The notes under the pieces were generated by a model that was given only the letters and a program-made list of their open reading frames with translations, made no database searches and was not told where the DNA came from. Both the position numbers and the translations under genes were made by a program. Shown here piece by piece: positions 56,901 through 64,000 of a stretch of 64,000 nucleotides of DNA. This DNA comes from Mesorhizobium sp. AR07. Lineage in GTDB: Bacteria > Pseudomonadota > Alphaproteobacteria > Rhizobiales > Rhizobiaceae. Location of the stretch: assembly GCF_024746815.1 (NCBI RefSeq), contig NZ_CP080528.1, forward strand, positions 186,001-250,000, written 5' to 3'. The first letter of the stretch is position 1; each line of letters begins with the position of its first letter.

Positions 56901-58397
56901 GTGCACGGCAGCTCCATAACGATCACCATCCCAGACATCGAAAGCATGACCGACGACGAGTTGGAACAGCTTGCGCGAATGCGAGACGGCCGATGGAGCG
57001 CGCAGACCAAAGCGCTTATGCGCCGGTTCAACACCGATAAGCTCAATCTCAATCGGGCATGGGCTGGCATCTGGCAGGGCTGGACATGCCCATGCTGCCA
57101 GAGGGCCAAGCCGCAGATTGCGAGACTCACGACATCCGGCGTCCTGCTATGTCAACTTGAATTGCACCACGACCACCTAGGCGATAAGGCCGGGAAGCTA
57201 TTCGAGGAAATCAACCAGAAGTCGGAGGATCGCGAGTTCAACATCCAAGTGTCGCATGCCAAGTACGGCATGCTCCAGTTCGTGGAACGCTTCGAACGAA
57301 CGCTCATCTGTATCAACTGCAATCTGGCAGAGGGAAGTGCTAAGGCGACACTCGACAGCGCCGTGGATTGGGACTTCACTTTCTCACCGAAAGAAATCAC
57401 CGGGTTTATTCGCGCCACCGACAACGGTGTCCATACAGTCGATTTTGAGGCCGCACGCACGACGTGGGAGCGGGTGAAGCCAGACATCGCGGATCGCCTC
57501 GATTTTGCTGAGCGGATGGCAATACGGTTCGCCAAGGGGAAGAACCGTCGCGAAGTGGCGATTGGGGTGCGGGCCGATTTCTGGATCGATGACCGGGCGC
57601 TGGTATGGGCGCAGGTTACAGACGCGTTGCCGCACCTAGACCGTGGCAGCATCGGCATGAAAGTACTTGCCCGATCGGTTGCGCGGGACGCCGTTGGCAA
57701 ATCAGCGAAACGGAAGGTGAAGCCTGCCGGCAAGCCGCCCAGCGATGCTGAGTTCGCCGATGTAGGGAGCCAGAACGGCGAACAAAAGCATTGGAATGCT
57801 GTAAGCGAGGATTGGACGTGCGGGTGCTGTAAGCGCTCCAAGCGGGAGATATGCAGGAAGTCGAACAAGGGAAAATGGACGGCGCGCATCCACATCATCC
57901 GGGATTGGATCGCGGAGGAGGATATCAGCAACCTCTACTGGCGCGGTGGCGACATGACGGGTGGAATGGTAATCGGCTCCCATGTCACTGTGCTCATCTG
58001 CCAAGACTGCCGGCATATCATTTCTGAGGTCCAGCGTCGTGATGGCACGCTTGAGGAGTCGAGCTTGACGCTCGGAGAGGTAGAGGCTGCTATCGTCGCA
58101 ATTGCCCCTAACCAGATGCACGATGTTGTCTATGAGTGGGCAATCGAAACGGCGCGGAACAACCGCGATCTTGTTGCAGCCGTGGACGAGTATCACCGGC
58201 ACGCACGCGATGCCCTTGCAAAGTTGGCTCGTGCCAAATGGCTCATGAAAGCGGTTCCATGTTCTTTTGAGAAGGCACGCTGCTTCATGGGTTACGAGCA
58301 TGCAAAGGCGGAAGACGTCGATCTAGAGGAAGGCGACGCCTACATGGATTGGCTGCTGGGTGAAGGCCTCAGATTTGAGAGCAATGCAGTAGGATAA
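56901..58397 (+). CDS. HNH-like protein with two CxxC zinc-finger units
   Basis: The 498-residue protein diverges from the darT1 operon. Residues 60-145 contain GWTCPCCQRAKPQIARL, LCQLELHHDHLGDKAGKLFE and TLICINCNLAEG: a CPCC...LHHDHL...CINCN arrangement that resembles an HNH/treble-clef nuclease. A second unit follows at about 310-375: DWTCGCCKRSKREICRK and VLICQDCRHI, with HIIRDW between, in the same order but without the HHDH. The rest is helical. The start is GTG 56901 or ATG 56946. I know no named family; the location suggests a defence effector. Confidence 0.6.
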   Translation: MHGSSITITIPDIESMTDDELEQLARMRDGRWSAQTKALMRRFNTDKLNLNRAWAGIWQGWTCPCCQRAKPQIARLTTSGVLLCQLELHHDHLGDKAGKLFEEINQKSEDREFNIQVSHAKYGMLQFVERFERTLICINCNLAEGSAKATLDSAVDWDFTFSPKEITGFIRATDNGVHTVDFEAARTTWERVKPDIADRLDFAERMAIRFAKGKNRREVAIGVRADFWIDDRALVWAQVTDALPHLDRGSIGMKVLARSVARDAVGKSAKRKVKPAGKPPSDAEFADVGSQNGEQKHWNAVSEDWTCGCCKRSKREICRKSNKGKWTARIHIIRDWIAEEDISNLYWRGGDMTGGMVIGSHVTVLICQDCRHIISEVQRRDGTLEESSLTLGEVEAAIVAIAPNQMHDVVYEWAIETARNNRDLVAAVDEYHRHARDALAKLARAKWLMKAVPCSFEKARCFMGYEHAKAEDVDLEEGDAYMDWLLGEGLRFESNAVG

Positions 58398-58615
58398 TCC
58401 TGTTGCCGCTGCGGGAGCGCGATTGCCCCCGGACGCCACGATGACGACGTCGAGCTCGCGTGCCAGTTCATCCAGCGTCGCAGCCCAGGTGCCGACCTTT
58501 CCCCCCGTCGCCGCTTGACTGACTCCGCCGAACGGGATTTGCGGAGGGCATTAACCTGGGCAAACCATTCGTCCCCGTGGGCCGAATGCCGCCTAAGGGT
58601 AGGTTGGAAGGATCC

Positions 58616-59362
58616 TCATTCAGGCACCTCGGAACGGACATCGAGATCACAGCCTTCGATTTCATCGTCCTCCTCGAGCACCCCGCCTATCGCAATTGGA
58701 ATGTCGCCAGCCAGAAGCCTTTCCTTGCTCAGCAGTCCGGCATCCTCGAGCGCCTCGAAATCCGGCAGGTCGCGCAGCGTGTCGAGGCCGAACTCCAACA
58801 GGAATTCTTTCGTGGTGACGTAGGTGTAGGGCGCGCCCGGCGTCGGGCTGCGCGGACCGGAAGCGATCAAGCCGGCACCGCGCAGATGACCAATAAAATC
58901 GCGACTGATCTCCTTGCCGAAAAACGACGACAATTCTCCCCGCGTGATCGGCTGGAAGTAGGCGATGCACATCAGCACCAGCACCTCCGACTGCGTCAGC
59001 TCAACCGCGCGCTCATTACCGCCGACCGCGGCGCGGATGGCATCGGCATAGGCCGGCCGAGTCAGGTGCTTCCAGCCACCGGCAACGGCCACCAGATCGT
59101 AAGGGCGGCCACGCAGCTCCTCGCGAATGTCATCGATCAAAAGGTCAACGCTGCAGCTTTTCCCGACGATCCGCGCCAGCGTTTCGCGGCCGACCGGCTC
59201 GCTGGCGGCGAAGATCGTTGCCTCGACCCGGTGCATCCATTCGCGCCAGCGCGCCTCCGGCGGCAGGTGATCCAGTTCCCGGTCAAACAGCTGGTCAGCT
59301 GATCGACGGTCATCTGACTGGCTCCCCCCTCGCCTGCGCGCTGCCTCCGCCATGATCGTCAC
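58616..59362 (-). CDS. scpB: ScpB-like protein (plasmid-type paralogue)
   Basis: The 248-residue protein has the tandem winged-helix layout of the SMC-ScpAB kleisin partner ScpB: RVEATIFAASEPVGRETLAR, YDLVAVAGGWKHLTRPAYAD, LTQSEVLVLMCIAYFQPITR, and the second wing FGLDTLRDLPDFEALEDAGL. It is not next to scpA or smc but overlaps a DUF1403 gene (GTGA overlap), an arrangement seen on rhizobial plasmids. Start is GTG 59362 or ATG 59353. It may act in plasmid segregation or as a transcription factor rather than in the chromosomal condensin. The interval 58398-58615 downstream holds no supported gene. Confidence 0.85.
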   Translation of the reverse strand: MTIMAEAARRRGGSQSDDRRSADQLFDRELDHLPPEARWREWMHRVEATIFAASEPVGRETLARIVGKSCSVDLLIDDIREELRGRPYDLVAVAGGWKHLTRPAYADAIRAAVGGNERAVELTQSEVLVLMCIAYFQPITRGELSSFFGKEISRDFIGHLRGAGLIASGPRSPTPGAPYTYVTTKEFLLEFGLDTLRDLPDFEALEDAGLLSKERLLAGDIPIAIGGVLEEDDEIEGCDLDVRSEVPE

Positions 59363-60387
59363 AGCCCGTAGATGCGGAACGCGGGGCGGCCGGACAGCTC
59401 GCGGACGGCGCCGAGCTCGACCAGCCGGTCGAACAGGCGGCGCAATCCGCGGTCGCTCATTCCAGCGATGTTTTCCGAGGCAACGATCGCGTCGTCGGAC
59501 AGGAGCTTTCCGACAACAGCATCCGCCGCCTTGGCCCTGAGTTTCGGGGCAACAGCAAGCAGCCGGTCCGCGCGGCGCTCGAGCTCGGCGGAAAGATCAA
59601 TTGCACGCAGCGCGGCGCGCGCCTGCGCGGCCAGCAGGCTTTTGGCCCGATCGGCTTCCGTGTCGGCACCGGCAGCCGGAGCGGCACTCACTGGTCGACG
59701 CGGCCGGCCCGTACCCACAGCCAAGGCCACCTCCCCGCCCAGCAAAGGGATTGCATGCGTCCAGCCTAGCCGCTGCGCGAGCAAGGCGTCGGCGAGCCAG
59801 GCTCCGACCGTGCGTCCGAAGCTATGTCGTTCGGCGGCCATGAACGCGCCGGTCAGCATCCCGACGGTGTCGACGCTGACGGCAAGCTGCCGAAGCTCAT
59901 CTGCCAGGTCGCTGACCGCCTCGTCGTCGTGGGCGTGACCGAGATCTTCCAACACCCCGGCAAGGTTATTCTCCGTCAGAAGGTCCTCGGGGGGCCGAAC
60001 TGCCAGCCTACGCCAGGCGAGGAGCAAAAGACCGGCGGGGCCGACATTGTCGCCCGGTCTTGTGAGCAGCACTGCGTCGCGTAGCGCGCTTTCATCCTCG
60101 ACGCGGCCAGCCTGCTTCGCCGTGACGGCGGCCGCCGAAAGCGCCAAGCGCTGCCGCCAGGCGCCGGCCCACCGCGCCTGCCGGCGGACCACCGCATCGA
60201 GCGCGCCGATGGCAGCGCCGACAACGAGCGCCACATCCTCTACGTCTTTGCTCGCAAGGCCTTGCGCGTCGGGGACGGCGCGGCGCAGCCAGGCCGGCAC
60301 CGTCGTCATCGGCGCGGTCGAAGGGGCACCGGCAAGCGTGGCGTGGTGGCGCCGAGAGGGTTTGGGACGCAGAATCATCGAAAGCAC
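59359..60387 (-). CDS. DUF1403 family protein
   Basis: The 342-residue protein matches DUF1403, partner of the plasmid-type ScpB: VPAWLRRAVPDAQGLASKDV, AWRQRLALSAAAVTAKQAGR, LRDAVLLTRPGDNVGPAGLL and LAWRRLAVRPPEDLLTENNL. The C-terminal quarter contains a winged-helix-like segment (MSDRGLRRLFDRLVELGAVR) resembling a short DNA-binding fold. Function is unknown. Its stop overlaps the scpB start. A second in-frame ATG occurs three codons after the first. Confidence 0.87.
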   Translation of the reverse strand: MLSMILRPKPSRRHHATLAGAPSTAPMTTVPAWLRRAVPDAQGLASKDVEDVALVVGAAIGALDAVVRRQARWAGAWRQRLALSAAAVTAKQAGRVEDESALRDAVLLTRPGDNVGPAGLLLLAWRRLAVRPPEDLLTENNLAGVLEDLGHAHDDEAVSDLADELRQLAVSVDTVGMLTGAFMAAERHSFGRTVGAWLADALLAQRLGWTHAIPLLGGEVALAVGTGRPRRPVSAAPAAGADTEADRAKSLLAAQARAALRAIDLSAELERRADRLLAVAPKLRAKAADAVVGKLLSDDAIVASENIAGMSDRGLRRLFDRLVELGAVRELSGRPAFRIYGL

Positions 60388-60496
60388 GATGAATCATGGC
60401 GGCGCTTTTAGCAATCGAATTGCGTGGAAAGCGCTGCGCCTGTCGGGAACACAAAACGAATGATAATCTTGCATTATCGCTCGTTTGGAAAAAGGA

Positions 60497-60826
60497 CTAC
60501 TGCAGCACCTGCAAACCGTGCTTTTCGACCACCGACAGAAGCTTCAGCGCCAGCCCGCTCGGCCGCTTGGCGCCGGTCTCCCACTTCTGCACCGTCGATT
60601 CGGACGTGTTGAGATAGCGCGCGAACACCGGCTGGCTGACGTGATTGCGCTCGCGCAGCGCCTTGATCTTCTTGGCGTCGAATATCGTCGGCCGGGAAAG
60701 GCAGGCTTCGTCGAAGGAGCGCAGGGTCTGCTTGTCGACCGTGCCGGCGCGCACCATGCCTTCCACCGCGCTGTGGATCGCCTCGAAGGCGTCGCTCTTG
60801 AATTTTCGTTTAATCGTCATCGCCAA
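60497..60826 (-). CDS. HigA-like antitoxin (XRE HTH)
   Basis: The 109-residue protein has an N-terminal region that should wrap the toxin (IKRKFKSDAFEAIHSAVEGM) and a C-terminal XRE HTH: IKALRERNHVSQPVFARYLN, TSESTVQKWETGAKRPSG, then LALKLLSVVEKHGLQVL. It binds the toxin and the operator. Its start overlaps the last 17 bases of the toxin gene. The toxin-first order is typical of HigBA systems. Confidence 0.88.
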   Translation of the reverse strand: MAMTIKRKFKSDAFEAIHSAVEGMVRAGTVDKQTLRSFDEACLSRPTIFDAKKIKALRERNHVSQPVFARYLNTSESTVQKWETGAKRPSGLALKLLSVVEKHGLQVLQ

Positions 60827-61169
60827 TCTCCATCAAAGCTCCAGCAGTCAATTCCGCGTCCAGATCCACGGTGGATTTGCGCCGGTAGAGCGCGGCCAGA
60901 TCGCGAAACGCACGCAATTCGTCATCATCGATGTTCGCCCTGTCCTGTTTGGCGAACAGATAGACGTAAACCCAAAACTCGCCGCTCCTGGCGAGCAGGA
61001 TCGATCGGAAGCGATTGTCGCCGAGCCGTTTTTTGAAAACGCCTCCGCCGAGATCGTCCGCCTTGCCCTGCGCGGCCTCCCTGGCTGCCCGCGTAAGCGC
61101 TGCATCCGAAAGCCGTGCCTTGCGCGCCGCCTTGGCGAACCATGCTGTCTTGAATATTCGATCCGGCAT
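60810..61169 (-). CDS. RelE/HigB-type toxin
   Basis: The 119-residue protein begins MPDRIFKTAWFAKAARKARL and includes DLGGGVFKKRLGDNRFRSIL and LARSGEFWVYVYLFAKQDRA, the beta-sheet core of the RelE/HigB ribonuclease family (type II). The Lys/Arg-rich centre (FKKRLGDNRFRS) would hold the catalytic residues. The ATG at 61169 is preferred to an upstream start at 61184 because the operator palindrome would otherwise be inside the gene. The gene overlaps the antitoxin gene downstream. Confidence 0.87.
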   Translation of the reverse strand: MPDRIFKTAWFAKAARKARLSDAALTRAAREAAQGKADDLGGGVFKKRLGDNRFRSILLARSGEFWVYVYLFAKQDRANIDDDELRAFRDLAALYRRKSTVDLDAELTAGALMEIGDDD

Positions 61170-61177
61170 GACGAAAG

Positions 61178-61194
61178 ATAGCACTTGGTGCTAT
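61178..61194. promoter_or_regulatory. Palindromic operator of the HigBA-like pair
   Basis: ATAGCAC-TTG-GTGCTAT is a perfect inverted repeat with 7-bp arms, ending 9 bp upstream of the toxin ATG. Its position suits binding by the XRE antitoxin for autorepression. Confidence 0.7.
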
Positions 61195-61371
61195 GGTATT
61201 CAAGGGATGTCGCAACGGTTGTCGAGCGACGCCAGCCTCCGGATCACGACTTCCCTTGCAACCGCCCATCCAAGGTGGCATCATCAATCGTGTCCCTGTC
61301 GGGTCCGTGAACCACAGCGGCCTCGCTGTAAAATGTTACGAAAAATCCGCTAATTCGGCTAGAATCCGGCA

Positions 61372-62691
61372 ATGAACCCAAAATCTGATTCGTTCGAGAT
61401 CAATGAATTGCCGCCCGTTGATGGAATGCGAACGACAGCCCAAGACGTCGAGCAGAAGCCCAAAATTTACACCCGGAATAACTCCGGGGCGTCCCACAGC
61501 ACAACGCTGAATGTCGAGATTTCCGCCTCACAGGCCTGGGCTGAGCCGTCAGCGCCGATTGCCGGCGACGGTCTCGACAGCGGCGGTCTCGACAACGAGT
61601 TGCCGGACATTATCGATCTCGTCATGGCAATGGGACGGCCGGTCGACGGCACCTCGGACTGGACGCCCTCCCCTCCCCTGTCGTCCACCGCGCCAAATCG
61701 CCTGCCGGCACACCTGGACCAGCTCGCCGACCGCGCCCGCGACTATGTCGAGGCGGCAAGTTCGGCCAACACGCGCCGCGCCTACGCCGCCGACTGGAAG
61801 CATTTTTGCGCCTGGGCACGCCGCCAGAATCTAGAGGTGTTTCCGCCTGGCCCACAGACCGTCGGCCTCTACATCACCGCCTGCGCATCCGGCAAGGTAA
61901 CGGGGGACAAGAAGCCGAACTCCGTGGCGACAATCGAGCGCCGTCTCTCCTCCCTATCCTGGAACTATACGCAGCGTGGCCAGCCGCTCGACCGCAAGGA
62001 CCGCCATATCGCCACTGTGCTCGCCGGCATTCGCAACAGCCACGCACAGCCGCCACGGCAGAAGGAGGCGCTTCTTCCCGAGGATCTGATCGCGATGCTG
62101 GAGACCCTCGACCGCGGCACCCTGCGCGGCCTGCGTGATCGCGCCATGTTGCTGCTTGGCTTCGCTGGCGGCCTGCGTCGCTCGGAAATAGTCGGCCTCG
62201 ATGTTGGCCGCGATCAGACCGAAGATTCTTCGGGCTGGATCGAGAGTTTTGACAAAGGCATGCTGGTGACGCTGCGGGGAAAGACCGGCTGGCGCGAAGT
62301 CGAGATCGGCGGCGGCTCCTCCGACGCCACCTGCCCGGTGGTCGCCCTGCAGACCTGGTTGAAACTCGCTCGTATCGCGCACGGACCGCTGTTCCGCCGT
62401 GTCACAGGCCACGGCAAAGCGGTTGGAGCCGAGCGTCTCAACGACCAGGAAGTTGCACGGCTGGTCAAGCGCACCGCGCTGGCCGCCGGCGTTCGTGGCG
62501 ATCTGTCGGAAGGCGAGCGCGGGACCAAATTCTCTGGGCATTCGCTGCGCGCCGGCCTCGCTTCCTCGGCCGAGGTCGATGAGCGATACGTGCAGAAGCA
62601 GCTCGGCCATGCTTCCGCGGAAATGACCCGTCGCTATCAGCGCCGGCGCGACAGGTTTCGGATCAACCTCACCAAGGCAAGCGGGCTGTAA
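61372..62691 (+). CDS. Tyrosine recombinase / site-specific integrase
   Basis: The 439-residue protein has an unusual, variable N-terminus of about 110 residues, a SAM-like core-binding domain (ASSANTRRAYAADWKHFCAW, then RRQNLEVFPPGPQTVGLYIT) and a catalytic domain with Arg in GLRRSEIVGLDV, Lys in RGKTGWREVEIG, HSLR in FSGHSLRAGLAS, His in KQLGHASAEMT and the nucleophile in RRYQRRRDRF. All five classic residues are visible. It probably serves a plasmid or integrated element; no attachment-site repeat could be identified within the window. Confidence 0.92.
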   Translation: MNPKSDSFEINELPPVDGMRTTAQDVEQKPKIYTRNNSGASHSTTLNVEISASQAWAEPSAPIAGDGLDSGGLDNELPDIIDLVMAMGRPVDGTSDWTPSPPLSSTAPNRLPAHLDQLADRARDYVEAASSANTRRAYAADWKHFCAWARRQNLEVFPPGPQTVGLYITACASGKVTGDKKPNSVATIERRLSSLSWNYTQRGQPLDRKDRHIATVLAGIRNSHAQPPRQKEALLPEDLIAMLETLDRGTLRGLRDRAMLLLGFAGGLRRSEIVGLDVGRDQTEDSSGWIESFDKGMLVTLRGKTGWREVEIGGGSSDATCPVVALQTWLKLARIAHGPLFRRVTGHGKAVGAERLNDQEVARLVKRTALAAGVRGDLSEGERGTKFSGHSLRAGLASSAEVDERYVQKQLGHASAEMTRRYQRRRDRFRINLTKASGL

Positions 62692-62757
62692 ACGCCCTTT
62701 GGAGGGAGCCGCCGCTAATAACCTCCGTTTGCGCGATCGCCTTGCTGCTATCACAAT

Positions 62758-62835
62758 ATGTCGATAGATTACGGTTCTATCGACATGACTTGACAATGTG
62801 TCGATGCCAACGACATATCAACCCCGACATGTCGA
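62758..62835 (+). promoter_or_regulatory. Fic promoter with nested TGTCGAT palindromes
   Basis: ATGTCGATAGA (62758-62768) and TCTATCGACAT (62776-62786) are perfect 11-bp arms around TTACGGT. A second, weaker inverted repeat TGTCG-N7-CGACA follows at about 62799-62815, and CGACATGTCG at 62826-62835 is a 10-bp palindrome. Between them TTGACA (62790-62795) and ACATAT (62813-62818) are spaced by 17 bp and could be the -35 and -10 boxes, so repressor binding would block this promoter. Confidence 0.55.
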
Positions 62836-62855
62836 TCGAACAGGGAACCATCGAC

Positions 62856-63959
62856 ATGACGTTTCAGGCCGACCGGCCTTACAATGACCTCCCTCCCCTG
62901 CCCCCAAAGGAGGATGTTGAAACGAAGTCCGTGCTCAAGGCCTGCATAGCGGCGCGCGCGGCCCTAGCAGAACTCAGGATATCGGGTCAGCTTATTCCGA
63001 ACCAAGCAGTCCTCATCAACTCTATCCCGCTCTTAGAAGCCCAGGCAAGTTCCGAAATAGAGAACATCGTCACGACGACGGACCGCTTGTTTCGCTTCGC
63101 CAATGAAGCCGGAAATCTCGCTGATGCTGCCACGAAGGAGGCGCTGCGCTACCGCACCGCGCTCAATCAGGGCTTCCGAACTCTGCAAGAGCGTCCTGTG
63201 ACGACATCAACGGCGGTCGCGGTGTGCCGCACCATCAAGGGCGTCGAACTCGACATTCGGTCGACGCCGGGCACGGCCCTGGTCAACCAGGCGACGGGTG
63301 CGGTTGTCTACACCCCGCCCGAGGGACAGAACCTCCTGCGCGACAAGCTGGCGAACTGGGAGCGCTACATCCATGAGGCCGAGGACATCGATCCGTTGAT
63401 CCGCCTCGCCGTGATGCACTACCAATTCGAGGCCATCCATCCGTTTATCGACGGCAATGGCAGAACCGGCCGCGTGCTGAATCTGCTCTATCTGGTTGAC
63501 AAGGGCCTCCTGGACATCCCGGTGCTCTATCTAAGCCGCTATATCATCCGAAACAAAGGAGCCTACTACGATCGCCTTCTCGCCGTGACGACGGAGGGCG
63601 CGTGGGAAAGTTGGATCCTCTACATGCTCGCCGCGGTAACGGAGACTGCAGGCTGGTCAACTGCCCGTATACGTGCGATCCGCGACCTGCTCGACCAGAC
63701 CGCCGAGCGCTTGCGCCGAGACCTCCCGAAAATCTACTCCCGAGAGCTTGCCGAGATAATCTTCGTCAATCCGTACTGCCGGATCGGCGACCTGGTTTCA
63801 TCCGGCATAGCGAAACGACAGGCGGCATCGGTCTATCTAAAGACCCTCGTCGACAATGGCCTGTTGCAAGAAGTCAAGGCTGGTCGCGAGAACCTCTATA
63901 TCAATCCGGCCTTGCTGGCGCTTCTCACCGAGCGCGAGCCGGCGCAAGGCGGCCGGTGA
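62856..63959 (+). CDS. Fic-family AMP-transferase with C-terminal winged helix
   Basis: The 367-residue protein has an N-terminal regulatory region with the inhibitory helix motif SSEIENI (LLEAQASSEIENIVTTTDRL), the Fic core motif HPFIDGNGRTGRVLNLL with catalytic His, the phosphate-binding flap around RSTPGTALVNQATGAVVYTP, and a C-terminal winged-helix part (CRIGDLVSSGIAKRQAASVY). These enzymes usually transfer AMP to target proteins, controlled by the inhibitory Glu. ATG 62856 (MTFQADRPYNDLPPLPP) is preferred over ATG 62829 because it begins the conserved domain and follows CAGGGAACC; an earlier start would lie inside the palindrome. Confidence 0.92.
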   Translation: MTFQADRPYNDLPPLPPKEDVETKSVLKACIAARAALAELRISGQLIPNQAVLINSIPLLEAQASSEIENIVTTTDRLFRFANEAGNLADAATKEALRYRTALNQGFRTLQERPVTTSTAVAVCRTIKGVELDIRSTPGTALVNQATGAVVYTPPEGQNLLRDKLANWERYIHEAEDIDPLIRLAVMHYQFEAIHPFIDGNGRTGRVLNLLYLVDKGLLDIPVLYLSRYIIRNKGAYYDRLLAVTTEGAWESWILYMLAAVTETAGWSTARIRAIRDLLDQTAERLRRDLPKIYSRELAEIIFVNPYCRIGDLVSSGIAKRQAASVYLKTLVDNGLLQEVKAGRENLYINPALLALLTEREPAQGGR

Positions 63960-64000
63960 AGCCCTCACCTTCCCTACCGGCACTAAACCGCCCGTCCTGC

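Noticed and set aside
58577..59302. 241-codon plus-strand frame
   Set aside because: Antisense of scpB.

Overview
The window reads as a high-GC accessory region (plasmid, chromid or symbiosis/genomic island) of an alphaproteobacterium of the Rhizobiales. The grounds are the families present: DUF982, DUF1403 paired with a ScpB paralogue, rhizobial-type IS21/IS3/IS1380/IS701 elements, and a HigBA-like pair next to a tyrosine integrase. No rRNA, tRNA or core housekeeping operon was seen. At least four IS elements are intact or nearly so, several others are remnants, and many genes are broken by single-base frameshifts.

Region 1 (1-14.8 kb) is an IS-rich patchwork. It holds a partial IS1380 transposase, an Lrp/AsnC regulator, a poly-gamma-glutamate hydrolase-like protein, a DUF982 protein whose upstream region is split by an IS21 element (5-bp target duplication), an IS3 element set between the inverted ends of a lost element, a DUF309 protein, a frameshifted NADP-dependent oxidoreductase divergent from a LysR regulator, an IS110 remnant, and a second IS21 element (7-bp target duplication, istA frameshifted).

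Region 2 (14.8-29.8 kb, minus strand) is a compact nonribosomal peptide locus with translationally coupled genes: formyltransferase N-terminal part, a 4505-aa four-module NRPS, a small unknown ORF, and a 4'-phosphopantetheinyl transferase. The domain order is F(C-terminal part)-partial C-A1-T-C-A2-T-C-A3-T-C(dual E/C type)-A4-T-TE. Signature residues read by eye suggest A3 = Ser and A4 = Phe, A2 a branched aliphatic residue and A1 Pro-like or uncertain. The inferred product is an N-formylated tetrapeptide with D-Ser at position 3. About 2.3 kb is duplicated almost exactly between modules, and the A-domain specificity cores look swapped into a homogenised scaffold. No transporter, regulator or MbtH protein was found beside it.

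Region 3 (29.8-32.1 kb) holds a solitary ectC-type ectoine synthase, transposase remnants and a cluster of IS21-style terminal repeats without an element between them.

Region 4 (32.1-58.4 kb) looks like a defence island. It contains a dGTPase, an HTH-SF2 helicase with a tiny coupled partner, a 1735-aa chimera joining the front half of a DUF4011 helicase to the back half of a UvrD helicase with a RecB-like nuclease, a bacterial ubiquitin-like operon (multiubiquitin, DUF6791-ThiF, DUF6527), an AddB-like/AddA-like helicase-nuclease pair, decayed HNH, HEPN-like and trypsin-like peptidase genes (the last split by an IS701-family element), a DarT1-NADAR-DUF6650 operon, and a two-zinc-finger HNH-like protein. 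The two best candidates for undescribed biology in the window are the ubiquitin-like plus helicase-nuclease block and the formyl-NRPS locus.

Region 5 (58.6-64 kb) is a plasmid-type module: scpB paralogue-DUF1403, a HigBA-like toxin-antitoxin pair with a palindromic operator, a tyrosine integrase, and a Fic protein preceded by nested TGTCGAT palindromes.

Family names come from recognition of motifs in the translated sequence; no database search was run.
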